Shown: positions 11,770 through 23,624 of the stretch, one piece after another
Layout of the letters: each line of letters starts with the position of its first letter
Position numbering within the stretch: position 1 is the stretch's first letter
Source of the DNA: Larimichthys crocea
Taxonomy: Eukaryota > Chordata > Actinopteri > Sciaenidae
Direction: 5' to 3'
DNA: 64,000 nucleotides
Assembly (NCBI RefSeq): GCF_000972845.2
Contig: NC_040033.1
Location: forward strand, 3,252,241-3,316,240
Notes under the pieces: generated by a model
Database searches by the model: none
What the model saw: the letters and a program-made list of their open reading frames with translations, nothing else
What the model was told of the DNA's origin: nothing
Program-made: the position numbers and the translations under genes

Positions 11770-12750
11770 GCCCCTGGAACAAATGTCCTCCTGGACCTTT
11801 GCCATTTTCTCCACCCAGAGTCCATTTTCTTCCCCGAAACTCCCCCCTGGCATCCACCTCCGTGTTGGCTGTGAGCCCCTGGCCAGCTGTGACACATGCC
11901 TTTACTGCAGGGATACATCATCCACCACCATCCTCCGCCCTTAACCTCCTCCACACTCTGTCCAGCATCACAATTGTTTGGCGTCACCTCCCCTGTGCTC
12001 TGTGGAAAGCACAGCAAGTCTGGTTAATTCGACTGATGACAACACACGTATAGAAACACAGCGAGCCCTTGCTGATGTGTGTTGGTCCCTCCTGCAGTGA
12101 TAATGGTCGAATGACTGTCCTCAGAACGAGCTAGGCTTCGGCGTGCCTACAGTTTTCTCACTTCCTGTTCTGATGGGTGATAGTAATGAGAGCAGTGCAC
12201 TCAACTCGAGCTCCAAATTGAACCAACCTGTTATCTGTTCCATGTGTGTCAGACCGCTCTATTAATACTACAAAGCTCTGCTTCATATTAGATTCTTCTC
12301 CAAACAAGTCATTTTTAGTTAATCACTTTATTACTCCATACCATCTGGATCTTATGCTTTTAACTGAAACATAACAGATAAGAGCGGTGGCGTGGCACTC
12401 TTCAGATTTCAATAGTTTAAATGTTTCTCAAGCTGACAGGAAAGGTGGACAAGGGTCTGCTTTATTTTAAAACTCATTTCAATAAAAGCTTCCCTCACTT
12501 TCCCTTTGTCTACCGCTGCACTGTGCTCTATGGCAGGTCACAGATTTTACAGACCTATAAAAGACTTTGCTAACTTAACTGAAAGGCTGCCTGCTGTCTC
12601 TACTAATTTCACTTTTCACTGTGAGGACGTCAGTGACGTAACACAAGCAATTTACAGTCACTGTCGGTGAACTCACAGAGGTACACAATGGTTAAAATGG
12701 AAGCTGTGTACATTTAGAATGGAAGCATCAATCTCTCCTATAAGCACTGA
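11770..12750. other. Stretch with no recognisable gene
   Basis: 11770-12020 is pyrimidine-rich on the plus strand and open in more than one frame, but no domain or splice structure supports an exon. The remainder shows nothing. Confidence 0.45.
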
Positions 12751-12884
12751 TGTTACCAAGGATGCCCCGATCGATTATGGATTATCAGTTAGCCAATGTT
12801 TAGTAAAAAAATATGTGATAGATCAGGATGTATCTATCAATTGAGTCATCAATTACAAAAAACAATCAATGATGCATATTGTTT

Positions 12885-13016
12885 CTTTAACTGGTTGAAA
12901 TACTGTCTCAACCACAGAGTTTTGTAAATATAGGTGGATGTTCATCATAACTATATTAAATGAAGTGTGGTGTTCCCCAAGGCTCAGTATTAGGTCCTTC
13001 TCTTTTTAACCTTTAG
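12885..13016 (+). pseudogene. LINE reverse transcriptase relic (GVPQGSVLGP block)
   Basis: Translated from 12921 the frame gives FVNIGGCSS, then two stop codons, then CGVPQGSVLGPSLFNL before a further stop at 13014. GVPQGSVLGP is the conserved RT motif just before the palm segment that leads to the YADD site in CR1/L2/Rex-type LINEs. Only about 40 codons survive, with three stops, so it is dead. No LINE tail follows; a tandem duplication begins 35 bp later. Confidence 0.8.
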
Positions 13017-13050
13017 ATGCTGTCACTTGGAAACTTGGAATTAGTCTGGC

Positions 13051-13136
13051 TTTCAATTGTCTTAATCCATTTGTCTGGTCCTGCAATATATATTTCAATT
13101 GTCTTAATCCATTTGTCTGGTCCTGCAATATATATT
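13051..13136. repeat. Two-copy tandem repeat, period 42 bp
   Basis: The unit starting TTTCAATTGTCTTAATCCAT and ending CTGCAATATATA occurs twice with no visible difference, at 13051 and 13093. The identity suggests a recent duplication. Confidence 0.95.
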
Positions 13137-13352
13137 TTTTTACATTACTATCACTGTTATGTATGTATTTATTTGTATATTCTTATATTTGTATATGTAT
13201 ATATCTATTTATACGTTGACACTTATACTTAAAAAAAAAAACAGCTGCAGCTACAGCTGGTCAACTAACTAAATTCTGTCTATTTATACATTTTAATCTA
13301 TTTAGAGGTGTGTGTGACTGTTTTATTGTGTTATATCTGGTTTGTATCTGGT

Positions 13353-13450
13353 GTAGAATTAATCTGCAGATTTTTAAGTTGAGACCAAATGTCTGGCCTA
13401 TAAAACATGGCCTATAACAGACTTGGTAAGCTTTATTTTTAGCCTAGCAG
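13353..13450 (+). repeat. Dispersed direct repeat, copy 2
   Basis: Matches 11537-11650 in the same orientation: TAGAATTAATCTGCAGAT, then GTTGAGACCAAATGT and AACAGACT. It lies inside the possible TIR element. A weaker piece (CGAGTTAAGACCAAACT) is seen near 42208. Confidence 0.7.
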
Positions 13451-13904
13451 TTGTTGATTACTTGCAGCTCTTATTGGCCAGTTAGAAAGAGCTAGGAGTC
13501 AGCAGTCTGTATAAAACAAAGCAGTTAGAAGCCAAACGCTATAAAGATCCATTTCCAGCCATGCTAGATTAAATTTACACTTTCCTGACATATTTAGTTT
13601 CAGTAAAAAACTCATCAAGGCAAGGAATGAGTCAGAATGTAAAAAAAGAAAACGGCTGAGCAATTCAATTTTGAAATGATGAACAAAGCTTTGGTCAAAA
13701 TATAAGACAGTGTTATACTGTTCATTTGAATTTCAAGATATTTTTAAGCCGTTTGTTATGAACAGTGCTACATGATTCGTTAATACTTGGATGCCAGCCT
13801 GCTGTATGAAACCAAAAAAAATTATCTGTATTGACATTGATGTCTCACTGATGATCGGCAGTCAGTATTGGTGCTAAACTATGTGATCAGGGATTCCCCT
13901 AGGT

Positions 13905-14370
13905 GTTACTATTTGTAGTAAATAGCCTTGAACACAACTTTTGGAGTGGTTTAACAGCTGACCCTCCTTCAGGACCCTCCTCTTGGACACAGCTTCAGGG
14001 ATCATTTTAGTCATTTCTATCAAGAAAATAAATAATTAAGTGATAGCAGAGTTAAAAATAATGTAATTTAACTCCCAGAGAGAGATAGATTGCACATGGA
14101 CATGCTAAAACTTAACATTTACGTTGTCATTATTCTGTTTAATTCTCTGTTTTATCTGTTAAGTGGAGCAGCAGAATGGAGTCTCTGCTAACAGTGACAA
14201 CCAGAGTTTAACCTGTGACAGCTGCCTCACATGAATGGGTCCATAGCAGGGCAGATGTGCACAGAGTTCAGTCTCCAGTATGAAAGGCCGCTCTGAACAT
14301 TTCTGCCTGTTAGATGACTTCATACCCTTCTCAGACAGAGGAAGAAGAATGTGAAGAATTAAAATGGTCT
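13905..14370. other. Stretch with no recognisable gene
   Basis: No feature recognised between the candidate transposon and the antisense LINE relic. Confidence 0.45.
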
Positions 14371-14373
14371 AGT

Positions 14374-15265
14374 TCAATGTTTTCTGCAGACAATACTATT
14401 CCACTCTGTTTGCTTTTTTTCTATACACAAACTTGTTTTTTTATTTTGCACAGTTAAAATTACATAAAAGTGAGAAAGATAACAAATAATGTAAAGTGCA
14501 GGGAGAGGCCATAACATCAAAAAAAAGTTATAATGACAATAACAAAATATAAAAACAAAAATATGAACATGAATAAAAGTGTGTTTCTGTATGAATTTCA
14601 AAACAACAGGTGAATGGACTTCTGAACTTCTTTTGAAATATTTTATAGAGAGGCAGTTCTTTGCCAGATTGGAAAAAAAGCTATTCCATGATTTGGAACC
14701 CCTAAATTTGATTGTAAATTGACCTCTGCATGTGAGAAATCTTCGAGGATGAAGGTCTAAAGGTCGACAGGTTGAGTAAAAGTGAACCTGTAAATTAAAT
14801 TTAAAATAAGTCTTAAAGTGCTCTGGAAGGTTTTCATGACTTGAATATACCTTATAGATAAAACACATATTTGAGAGATATTTATGTTGTGAATAGTAAG
14901 TATGTGGATTTTCTGAAAAAGAGGTACAGATGAGGCATGTGACTCAGATCGAGTTGCCATCCTAACAAAATGTTTCTGCAGGAGCAAAATTCTGTGTAGT
15001 GAAGTATGAAAGGTCCTTGCCCAAACTACAATATGAAAGATATGGATAAATTAAACTGTAATAAAGTGTAAGAAGACAGTTTGTTGTGACAAAATTACTA
15101 ATCCTCCTAATTATAGCGACAGATTTATGTATTTTTTTGCTAACCCAGTCAATTTGTGCTTTCCAACTCAAACTCTCATCACCAAGAATTCCAAGGAATC
15201 TTGTTGTTGAGACTTGAGACATCTCAACAGACTGAATTATAACTTTACAAGAATACTTAGAGTAA
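14374..15265 (-). pseudogene. 5'-truncated LINE retrotransposon, RT C-terminal region, frameshifted
   Basis: On the minus strand, around 15230-14990, the frame gives TTRFLGILGDESLSWKAQID and then TLYYSLIYPYLSYCSLG. This is the RT thumb signature (FLGV..D..L.W..HI, then LYYSLI.P.L.YC) of jockey/CR1/Rex-type LINEs. The match then moves to another frame (about 14950-14850, with PLFQKIHILTIHNINISQIC) and back (14868 to about 14610, with GSKSWNSFFSNLAKN, matching the usual G.K.WN.LP..LK segment). That requires at least two frameshifts. No YADD palm or endonuclease is present upstream, so only the last part of the polymerase survives. The downstream tail is A-rich. It is a dead copy; the exact clade is uncertain. 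Confidence 0.75.
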
Positions 15266-15269
15266 GATT

Positions 15270-17210
15270 TTTTTTTATATTCAGAGATAACTTATTTAAT
15301 CTGAACTATGTAGTACAGTATATGTAGTTAAACCAACATTAACATTTTCAATCAGAGAATTTAAATTTAAGCGAGAGGGACTGTATATAGCACTGTTTAT
15401 TTGTCGGTCACCTTTACTTCCGGTGTGGTCGCAGCTTATTTTTAGCTGCGCACTTGGTGGCTTGAGTTTTTATCGTCTAAGCACTTATTTCATATTGTCT
15501 AGTTTAGTTTGTCAAGTTATGCCAATTTAAGTATGTTGTTACTATTTCTCTTTGGACTGTAAGGCGTCAAAGTAGGAGCCTACTCAGCCTCTTAGCAGCC
15601 GTCTTAATGGAAAGTTGTCATTACACAGATGTTAAAGGAGCAGCAGTGTGTAGGATGTAGTGCCATCCATCAAAAACATAGTTGCATGCATATTATATTC
15701 CATTTCTGTACCCAGGCCCACACTGATTGAGATGTATTAAACAGGACCAGGTGTACGCACAACTTTATAAATCAGACCAAAAATATGTGTATGCATGTTT
15801 CTGTCTTTGAGTGTGCTCAAGTTTTATGCAGTTTCATGCATTGACATAGACTTATTGGAAACAACTGTAAATTTGATTATTTTACTGTCATACTAGACTA
15901 GAAGATGTCCCTCTTATTTCATTCTTGTTTGATTTTGGTCTTTCCTTTTCAATCTCAAACTTATAATAAAGATTAAATAAAATAAATAAATAAATAGAAC
16001 ATCCTGTTTCATATTTTGTATTTATAAAATCTAAACCTGTGTTAGGTCATAGGTTTTGAGAGACACTTTCACATTCTCTGTCCTGTCTTTGATTTGTTGT
16101 TACTATCTAAACTATCTAAAAAAAGGCAGTGGGTCGGTCTGAACACCTGGTTCTAGTTGAAAGAACACCACCAATCAAAAACCGAACATTTAGCTAAATG
16201 AAGATGTTAATCACCTTTGTTAGATCGGTGAATGTCCAGCATCAGCAACCTTTGTTGTAACCCTGGGGATCGCGGTCCCCTTGCAGGCCTACAGCCCTGA
16301 CCTTGTGTTTAAACACCCAGCGGTTGCTTACTTTGCAGCAAAGGTATCTTGGGAAGGCAGCAGATGAGGCGTAAGATAGGAACCTGGAAGGCCACAGTCA
16401 CCCTGGGGATGTTGGGAGTTGTAGTTGTAGCCATTAGTTCAGTCAGGAAGAAAAGGAATTGGCCAGGTTTAGATGTAGTCATAAATGCAGTTTCCAGAGA
16501 ACATAATACCCAGGAGACTCCAGCATGGGGCCTAAAAGTATAGAAATTTAAACTCCTGAATAAAATATAAGTTTATGTACAGTACAGCATCACACCATGG
16601 TAAGAGAAGTGGGGCAGTACTCCTACTGTGAATGTGGTCTTACTTCAAAGTGCAGGAGAAGAAGCACTTCAGTCAGGGATGACACAATAAAGAGAGCAAT
16701 GCACACATGTTTGCTTTAATATTTCAAAGATCTCTTGTGTTGATCCTGTGGATAAACATCAATGTATAGAGGGTAAGACCTATATAAAATGCAGACCTTG
16801 CAGAGATCCTCCCATGGGGAGATAAGATTAGACAAGACTTCTTTAAAGAAGAACATCCCCGATTTCTATCAGGACACACATTTTTAAAGCCGCGGAAGTG
16901 TGGGATTCATCTCTTCCTCGTGCCTGATGGTGTCTGTCAGGCGATATCCGCGAAGCCGTGTTAATGTTACCGGCTACGTTAACATTTATGAGCTAGGCTA
17001 AATAAGCTTTATAGAGCCGGTTTCCCAACCATGGTTTAGAGCCACTATTCTGAGAAGTTAATAGCACAAAAGCCACATAAAACAAATAAATATTGAATGG
17101 AAATTATTATAGCTATAGGCTGGGTATAGTCCTGGGTTATGCCACCACTTTTGCCCGTGTAAACATTTCAGAGGTAGTTATTTTGAGGATTTGCTGGTTT
17201 TGTGCTTTTA
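15270..17210. other. Stretch with no recognisable gene
   Basis: Near 15640 a GGAGCAGCAGTGTGTAGGATG segment looks like the edge of a common fish repeat. A 64-codon open frame at 16349-16543 has no motif. Nothing else was recognised. Confidence 0.4.
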
Positions 17211-17217
17211 TATGCTG

Positions 17218-17702
17218 ACGCCATTGACTGTACAAAACATGGACGTAGTCACTGTGACGTCACCCACAGGTTTTGGGGAGATCAGTTGTGAAGCTTGGTG
17301 TCGTGGCTCTGGCCGTTGCCATCTTGGCAGTCCTGCCTCTGCCACCTCCTGGTTAATCTAAAAATAGTCAAAGGGGTGGACCGTGGGAGGAGATGAAGGG
17401 GGCTGAATGAAGCCCGGGTGTTCAAACAAGCCACCTGTGACAGCATTCATCTGTCAATCAAAGAGGCCATAACTTCAAGCCTTAATATAATGTGAACAGG
17501 TGAGTTGTATATAAATTCACCCTCAGTACAGTTGTCATGAACGGGGAAATTAGCTACAGAGACCAAAACTGTTTTTTGTACCAGGCTGTAAACATGTTTA
17601 TTTCTGCTGTGAAGTTGGACATTTGAACATGGGGACTTATGGAGACTGACTCACTTCTGGAGCCAGCCTCAAGTGGACGTTTGAGGAACTGCAGTTTTTG
17701 AC
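17218..17702 (+). repeat. Interspersed repeat family A, copy 1 (longest)
   Basis: Begins GACGTAGTCACTGTGACGTC and continues through GTTGCCATCTTGGCAGTCCT, TTCAAACAAGCCACCTGT, CAGGCTGTAAACATGTTTAT and GGAGCCAGCCTCAAGTGG to the GAGGAACTGCAGTTTTTG end. I recognise it as a widespread percomorph middle-repetitive sequence of uncertain class. Four other copies lie in this window (19463, 26425, 37598, 62449). Confidence 0.8.
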
Positions 17703-17709
17703 TCTTCAC

Positions 17710-18555
17710 TGTTACTACATGTCTATAGAACCCTGCTTGGCAACCTACCTCCTCAACTCTGCTTCATCATTCCCCATATCTCCACCTGCTAACTAATAAT
17801 ATCATCTAAAAAATCCCATCCCTTTGACCAAACTCTGTGTCTGTGTCTATTACCATGATAGATGTATTCTCAACATGACAACAGAACTTAAAAGGTGAAC
17901 ACCAGACACTGCTGACTGATAATCACTTCTGAGAGAAGTTGGCAAATATGTCTTATTTTATTTGGTTAATACCTTTTGTGTTTATCTGACTTCATTTCAG
18001 TGTTTCTACAAATGTCAAGAAGTCACATAATAACCCTGAGCATTCAGTGCAATTTATGAATAGCAGCTATTTGCCCAGGCAGCAGACGTTACATCAACAC
18101 TGTTATGTGTTCATTGTGCACACCTGTTGTTTGTCTCTCTGCTCTGAAGGTCTGATTTTCAAGTAGTCTTTGTTTTCACAAATATTCAAAAGACAGAGGT
18201 GTGTGTATGTGTGTATGCATGTGTTTAATATATCAAGTATACATAGTCTGCTGTTTTTTATATCTAAAATCTAAATCCATTATACCACACTTTAAATTTA
18301 CTTTTTGATGAAATTGAAAAGCTAAAAAGCCTGCCTCGATGGCCTTAATTAATTCTCAAGAGAAGCAGATTTAAACTTGATTTTAGAAAAAAAAAAGTCT
18401 CTTTCACATCTGTCAATTTTTGTTTTTCTCATTTCCGTCCTCCAGAAGAGGAGGCATTTATTCACATTACAAGAGAACCACCTGTGCTACAGTAGATTTT
18501 GTAAAATTCACACGTTTAAGTACACCATGTTGAAAGAAGAAGAAAAACTTGTTTA
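17710..18555. other. Stretch with no recognisable gene
   Basis: AT-rich DNA with a short GTGTGTATG tract near 18200. No gene or repeat family was recognised. Confidence 0.45.
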
Positions 18556-18559
18556 AATG

Positions 18560-19075
18560 GTGGTTTCATTAAAAACACTGTGGCAGGTTTGGGTTGAAAA
18601 CCATGCATACCACATGTATGATGGACAGTTTAGGTGAATGGTGTTGAGTGGCGGTGGTGCTGGACAAACACGCAGACAAACAGACAAGGGAGAAGGAACT
18701 GAAACTGAGGGTAAGAGGTGAGGTGATGCAGGCAAGCTCATGGGGGTAGAGGCAGGGAACGAGGGACATGGAAAGCGTGGCAAGGTTAAGGCTAAAGCTG
18801 AAGGGTGCAGTGGCAGGGTGGCTTGGTGTGAGAGCTGGATCCTGAAGGCAGAGAACACAGGTGAGTAATACAGTTGGAAATCTCAGGTAGCAAATTCACA
18901 AAAGAGCACACAGGCTGATCTACCACAAAGCGGTGACAATCTGGCAGTGAGGACACAGGAGGCCAGCCTCTAAGTACTGCTCCAGATGATGATCAGGCTC
19001 AGGTGTGTGCAGCCAGCTCCTCAGCCACCCAGCAAACCACACCTGTCTCTCCCAAGAGAGCACACAGAGCCTCAA
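18560..19075. repeat. Possible LTR-retrotransposon-derived repeat
   Basis: 18840-19070 has the style of fish gypsy LTR or leader sequence: GACAATCTGGCAGTGAGGAC, a TCTAAGTACTGCTCCAGATG segment and CAGGTGTGTGCAGCC. No terminal repeat pair or pol gene is visible. The two overlapping minus-strand open frames (18553-18858) have a Pro/Ser-rich composition and no domain, so I do not call them genes. Confidence 0.25.
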
Positions 19076-19462
19076 CACCCCACAGAAGGGAAGGCTATTT
19101 GAAATATGGAAACATCCTTCAGTCTTCCAGTGCAGGCTGAGTGCAGACTGACAACAAGTTGTTGCAGTGCTCTGCTTGTAACCGTCTCGGATTCATGTCT
19201 GGAAAATGAAATCGTCTTTGTATCACAAGTGCTAAAATTAGCATCCATGTAGGTTACCATCCAACATAACAGTTAAATCATATATGTAGGATAGCTAGAA
19301 GGAGGAGAGCTTTGGATAACTAACGTTTTATCATCAGTGTCAGATGGTCATTAACCTGGATTACGCTGATCTCAGTGCAAGATAGTTAAATAGCTTTGTG
19401 CTCTGTGGAAACCAAGCGGCAACCATGGCTGGGAAATGAAGGCAATGCGTAAGTGCAGACAA

Positions 19463-19721
19463 ACTGCAGTTCCTTGAACCACCACTAGATGCTGGCTACA
19501 GAACAAACTGAACAAACTGAATTCTTCAAATGATATTAAGCTTAAGGCTTAAAGCTATGCAGAATTAACAGCATGGCTGCTCTGACTGACAGGTGGGTGT
19601 CATTACAGGTGGCTTGTTTGAGCACCCAGGTGTCATTCAGCCTGCTTTAGGTCCACTGATGATCCACATCTTTGCTAATTTTTGCCTTTGGAAGAGGCAA
19701 GACTGCCAGCATGGCAACAGG
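19463..19721 (-). repeat. Interspersed repeat family A, copy 2 (inverted)
   Basis: Its reverse complement reads GTTGCCATGCTGGCAGTC, then CTCAAACAAGCCACCTGTAA, AAGCCTTAAGCTTAATAT and ends CAAGGAACTGCAGT, matching the order in the 17218 copy. The piece covering GGCTGTAAACATG is missing, so this copy carries an internal deletion. Confidence 0.7.
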
Positions 19722-19724
19722 AGA

Positions 19725-20855
19725 GTAGAGACATCTTTAGAACCATTTTGAAAAACATCCTCTTCCATTCACACGCCACGTAAATCAATTTCAAATATGA
19801 AACGGTTCACTGATGACTGTGTAAACATGGATTTTCATTTCCGGTGCTAACTGTGTCTCATTACAGAGTTTTAGTTGGATTTTTTTGAGTTTTTCCATCC
19901 TCCTGATAAAAAATGATTTTTGGACATACATGGTTTTCACTGAACAGAGACAATATTTAATAGATGTGAATCATTCTATTCATTCTATTCATAGCAGCCA
20001 AAGCGAGTTTGTTGCCTTGAGCTGTTGAAGAAGGCGAACATTAAATTCAGCAAATGCTGCTCTAAATCCACAATAATTACAGATATGATTCTGCTAAAGC
20101 ACACTGTCGTGTTCATTAAAACCACAGGTCTATCTTCTGTTGCAGTTTTAAATTATATACAGCAGTTCAGGAAATTATGGCATTTCTGGCGTTCTGACAT
20201 TTTTTTTGCATTTGGCATAAGATACTGGTGAGAGGATACACTGCAGAGTGAAGAGAGAGAAATTCAATGTTCTCCAAACCTATAGGCTGGACAGATCCTG
20301 AGGACACAGGAATTTAATCAACTGAAAGGAGAGGCCCTGATGGATCATCCCATCCAAACATTGGTGGATGACATTCTGTATTAGACTCAACCATTAATCT
20401 CACTCAGCACAGATCACATTCTTTTGTGCATTCAGTCATTAGCTGAATGATGTACTGTATATCTGAGTAAAATAGGAAAAGTCAACAAACAGAGGAGGAT
20501 ACATGTGAATCCCTGAAAGAAACTGTGTTGGTGCTAAAATGAACACAACATGACATTTTCACTGCATGGTCAACTAGCCTTTGGTACCAGGTATTTCCAA
20601 AACAGATTAAAAGTCATTTTTGGAAGTTATGCTATAACTTGTGATGAACAAAATGACACCATTTATTGCACAATTAAAAATGTCCGATCGCGGGTTTCTG
20701 GACCTTGACCAAGCGGCAACCTCTGTGGCTGTGAATCAAGAATGGCAATCGCAATCGCAATGTGCAAGACAAGCTTTTCAAAGAGAACACTCTGACACTG
20801 GATGTTACCCAAGATATGTGCAATAAATGCTCTCACCTCAATCGCTGATGACCTG
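19725..20855. other. Stretch with no recognisable gene; upstream LINE sequence possible after 20690
   Basis: Nothing recognised from 19725 to about 20690. From there to 20855 the DNA may be decayed LINE sequence leading into the relic at 20857, but no frame is clear. Confidence 0.4.
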
Positions 20856-20856
20856 A

Positions 20857-20976
20857 ACCTTCTACACTCGGTTTGACACCATCAACTACTCTAAGGAATG
20901 CAAGGTACTGCTGGAAACCCTGCCTATTCTGGAACAAACTCATCCGGCTCCCTTCAAAGTGGAGGATGGTTGTTAG
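20857..20976 (+). pseudogene. LINE polyprotein relic, pre-RT linker
   Basis: An open block gives TFYTRFDTINYSKECKVLL, then LETLPILEQTHPAPFKVED, before a TAG at 20974. An FY.RFD...NHS.EC...L...P...PPF..EE segment is typical of the linker between endonuclease and RT in CR1/L2/Rex-type fish LINEs. The RT that should follow is absent, and the upstream frame is stopped just before the block. It is a short dead fragment. Confidence 0.65.
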
Positions 20977-21139
20977 CAGTTGTGCAGGTGCAAACTTGTG
21001 CATGAATTCAGGGTAGATAGATTAGCCCAAAGTTTAGAAGTAAGAACTCTGACCGAGTGGCGTTTATTTGTGTTTTTTTAGGAGGAGGTTGGAAGTTCTC
21101 CTGGAGGCAGCATAAAGGTTAGGGGTTTTGATTTTAGCC

Positions 21140-21275
21140 TAGGCTGAAATATCTCAGCAGCTATTGGATGGAGTGCCATGGAACCCTATACACACAGTCA
21201 GAATGAAATGTTTCAAGTCTAGTGATCCCCTAACATAACCTCTAGCACCGACCTGATGAAAGCAACATAACATTT
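21140..21275 (+). repeat. Fragment of a common fish interspersed repeat
   Basis: Contains GAAATATCTCAGCAGCTATT, GGATGGAGTGCCATGGAA and TCTAGTGATCCCCTAACATA. This order matches a repeat I know from many teleosts (ATATCTCAACAACTATTGGA type). Class not assigned. Confidence 0.55.
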
Positions 21276-21279
21276 TTAA

Positions 21280-22950
21280 GAACTAGTTATGTAGCTCACT
21301 TTTCTATTAAGGGAGGCAGTTTGCTGTGTGATAACACCACCTAGTTTTGAGGGATTGAAGAAAGCAAATACTGTATAAAGAGTGGCATACAGTCTGACCA
21401 AAAGAGGATGAGAAACCCTTGCAAAATATACTTTGCAAAGAGTATAAAAACACAATTCACAGTAAATAAAAGCATTGCAATTAATAAAGTAAGGAGATTA
21501 GTCTAATGATCCTTATTGGTTTAACTTCCTACCCCGTTGCAGTGATGTAGAATTGTACTTCAGGGTGTGTCAGTACACTACAGCGTCACAGTTGGGTGAG
21601 CTTGCAGCTACAGCAATGTACATTCTAGTCCACCCAATCACACGAATCTTTGACGCTGGCTGTTAATGAAACTGAACTGAACTGGACTGGACGTTTTTTA
21701 AAACCCAACCCCTCAGCCATTGTCCCACAGCTCCAGCCTTAGCTGATTGTTCATCACTCAACAGTTTCTCCTCACCTCCCATGAGCCCAGCACTCTCGGA
21801 CCAGATCACAGATCAAGTGTCCCGAAGACGACCAGCCACTCCAGTCTTACTGCAGAGTACAGAGTATGACAAACAGGACTGAGTATCCACGTTATCCAGG
21901 CAACTGTCTCTGTTTGTCTCTGTTCAAATAAGAAGCCTAGCAGCCCAGGCAGCAATAGCAACACCTCCAACCTTGCACACATCTGTCAGCCATTGCCGGT
22001 CATCATCAGTCCTTCAGTAAGTCCGAGTAAGTGTGCCAGCAACTAACTTCCAGTTCGCAGGATGAAAATGTCCTGATGCAGACATGAAGAAACCAAAGAA
22101 AAATGTATGCACAAACAGTATGAAGAGAGACAAACTGATAAAGGAGAAGAAAATCCACACTGTCTGTTATGTGATATGTTTGCATTCAGACATGACCTGC
22201 TGTTGACATCAACACTGGCGAAGCAGATGCTGCTACCTGAATTTTTTGTTCACTAAAATCCTCAGAATAAAGAGATAAAAAAAGATTTCTTCTAACCTGA
22301 CACTCACCGCTCTGCAGCTGCATCTCCTCCTCCTCCTGTGTTTACTAGATCTAATAATTACGTACGTATATGTTTTTCTAACATTCGACCTCCCAGCAGA
22401 ATACTTTGACGGTGCTTTGAGGGCTCCCTCAAAGAGCTGCACCTTTTCTGCTACATTTAAATGTACAAACATAAATGGTCACTGCTTTTGATGCGTGCGT
22501 CTCTGACTGAACTGCGTATGTGATATGGAGAGATCAGGTATTAAATCAGGCACTCACTCAGAAATAGCAGCTGTGACAGCGAGCACACAATTACAGTGTT
22601 CGTCAGAAAGAGTTATTTTTAAGTCGGGCGATAGATACATTTCTCTCAGACAGCCATTGATGCTGCTCGAGACAGATTTAGTTTGCATTGCAATGGAACA
22701 TTTATTAAATAGTTAACTTAACCTAATAGAAGAAGAATTGAATGTTCCAATTTGTTCTTGAAGCCACTTGCTTTTGAGCTATAGCTCATTTTATATAACA
22801 CCAACACTAAGTATATACTTTCAAATTTATCCATCTGCCAACTTCACACAACAACAACCTACAGGCAGCTTAGAGTCACCAGTTACCCTGCATATCACAG
22901 GCTTATGTTACAACCCAGTACAAGGGGTATCAGGAAGTAACACGAAACCA
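21280..22950. other. Stretch with no recognisable gene
   Basis: No domain-bearing open frame. The minus-strand frame at 22233-22472 shows an RRRRR run from CTCCTCCTCCTCC and is probably chance. Confidence 0.45.
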
Positions 22951-22954
22951 GATG

Positions 22955-23555
22955 GTAAGGTTTAAACAAAGGTACGTGAATGAAATGTAATGAAATTTCA
23001 CGTTGGTTTAAACAAAAAGAGGTGAGGTAAACTACAAGCGAACAAAAGGCCACACAGGTGGCAAAGAAATACAATCTCTAAAAACAGAGCCTATAGTACC
23101 TGGAAGAAAACCCAACGAGAAAGAAAATCCCCACTATCTAAGCTATCACTAATAAGCAAAAACACATCAGAAACAGAACCCCTAAAACTAGTGACTCTAA
23201 CAGAAATGTCTTTTAAGTGTGGGCAATAAATCTTCCCAGTCCCTGTAATAAACAAAAAAAACAAAACAAAAAAACCCCTCCACAATCAAGTTAACACGCA
23301 AATTTTCCAAATCTGTCAATACGAGGCGAGCTCAGACACACAAAACACAAGCTGCCCGGATGATCAGGTGCTTCAAGTTTAAATAAGGTAGCTCCTTTGG
23401 ATTGGGTCCCTCTGGTTTGTGGGTCAGGAAGGCCTCTGGGCTACCGAGCCAAGTCAACCAATGACAGACTGGCGATCACACACCTGAGTTTGCATGGGGG
23501 AGCACACTACAAGCCATATTAAATATGCCGTAAAGGTGGTAAAATAGACACAAGG
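22955..23555. other. Possible decayed retroelement, otherwise unrecognised
   Basis: A-rich, moderately repetitive-looking sequence with an AACAAAAAAAACAAAACAAA run near 23250. It abuts the SINE-like end at 23560 but shows no terminal repeats or coding frame. Confidence 0.25.
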
Positions 23556-23557
23556 AG

Positions 23558-23622
23558 AACGTGGAACTCCACACAGAAAGGCCCCCGATGGGGTTCAACC
23601 TAGGATTCTGTGCTGTCACCAT
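23558..23622 (-). mobile_element. tRNA-type SINE-like fragment, antisense
   Basis: Reads GGAACTCCACACAGAAAGGC, then GGGGTTCAACCTAGGATTC and TGTGCTGTC. It resembles the antisense head of a fish tRNA-derived SINE, where the B box lies in AGGTTGAACC. Only about 65 bp is identifiable. Confidence 0.45.
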
Positions 23623-23624
23623 CC

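Larger units (their letters stand above)
12758..13900. mobile_element. Possible TIR DNA transposon enclosing other repeats
   Basis: The left end reads AAGGATGCCCCGATCGATTA, and the right end reads GTGATCAGGGATTCCCCTA after a GATCGGCAGTCAGTATTGG block. GATCGGCA-style blocks next to a GATGCCCCGATC end are typical of an hAT-type teleost element. The two ends are only roughly inverted copies and I cannot define target-site duplications. Inside lie an RT relic (12885-13016), a 42 bp tandem duplication and the second copy of the 11537 repeat. The span is inference. Confidence 0.4.

Noticed and set aside
18553..18858. Pro/Ser-rich minus-strand frames
   Set aside because: Low-complexity composition from a purine-rich plus strand; no domain.
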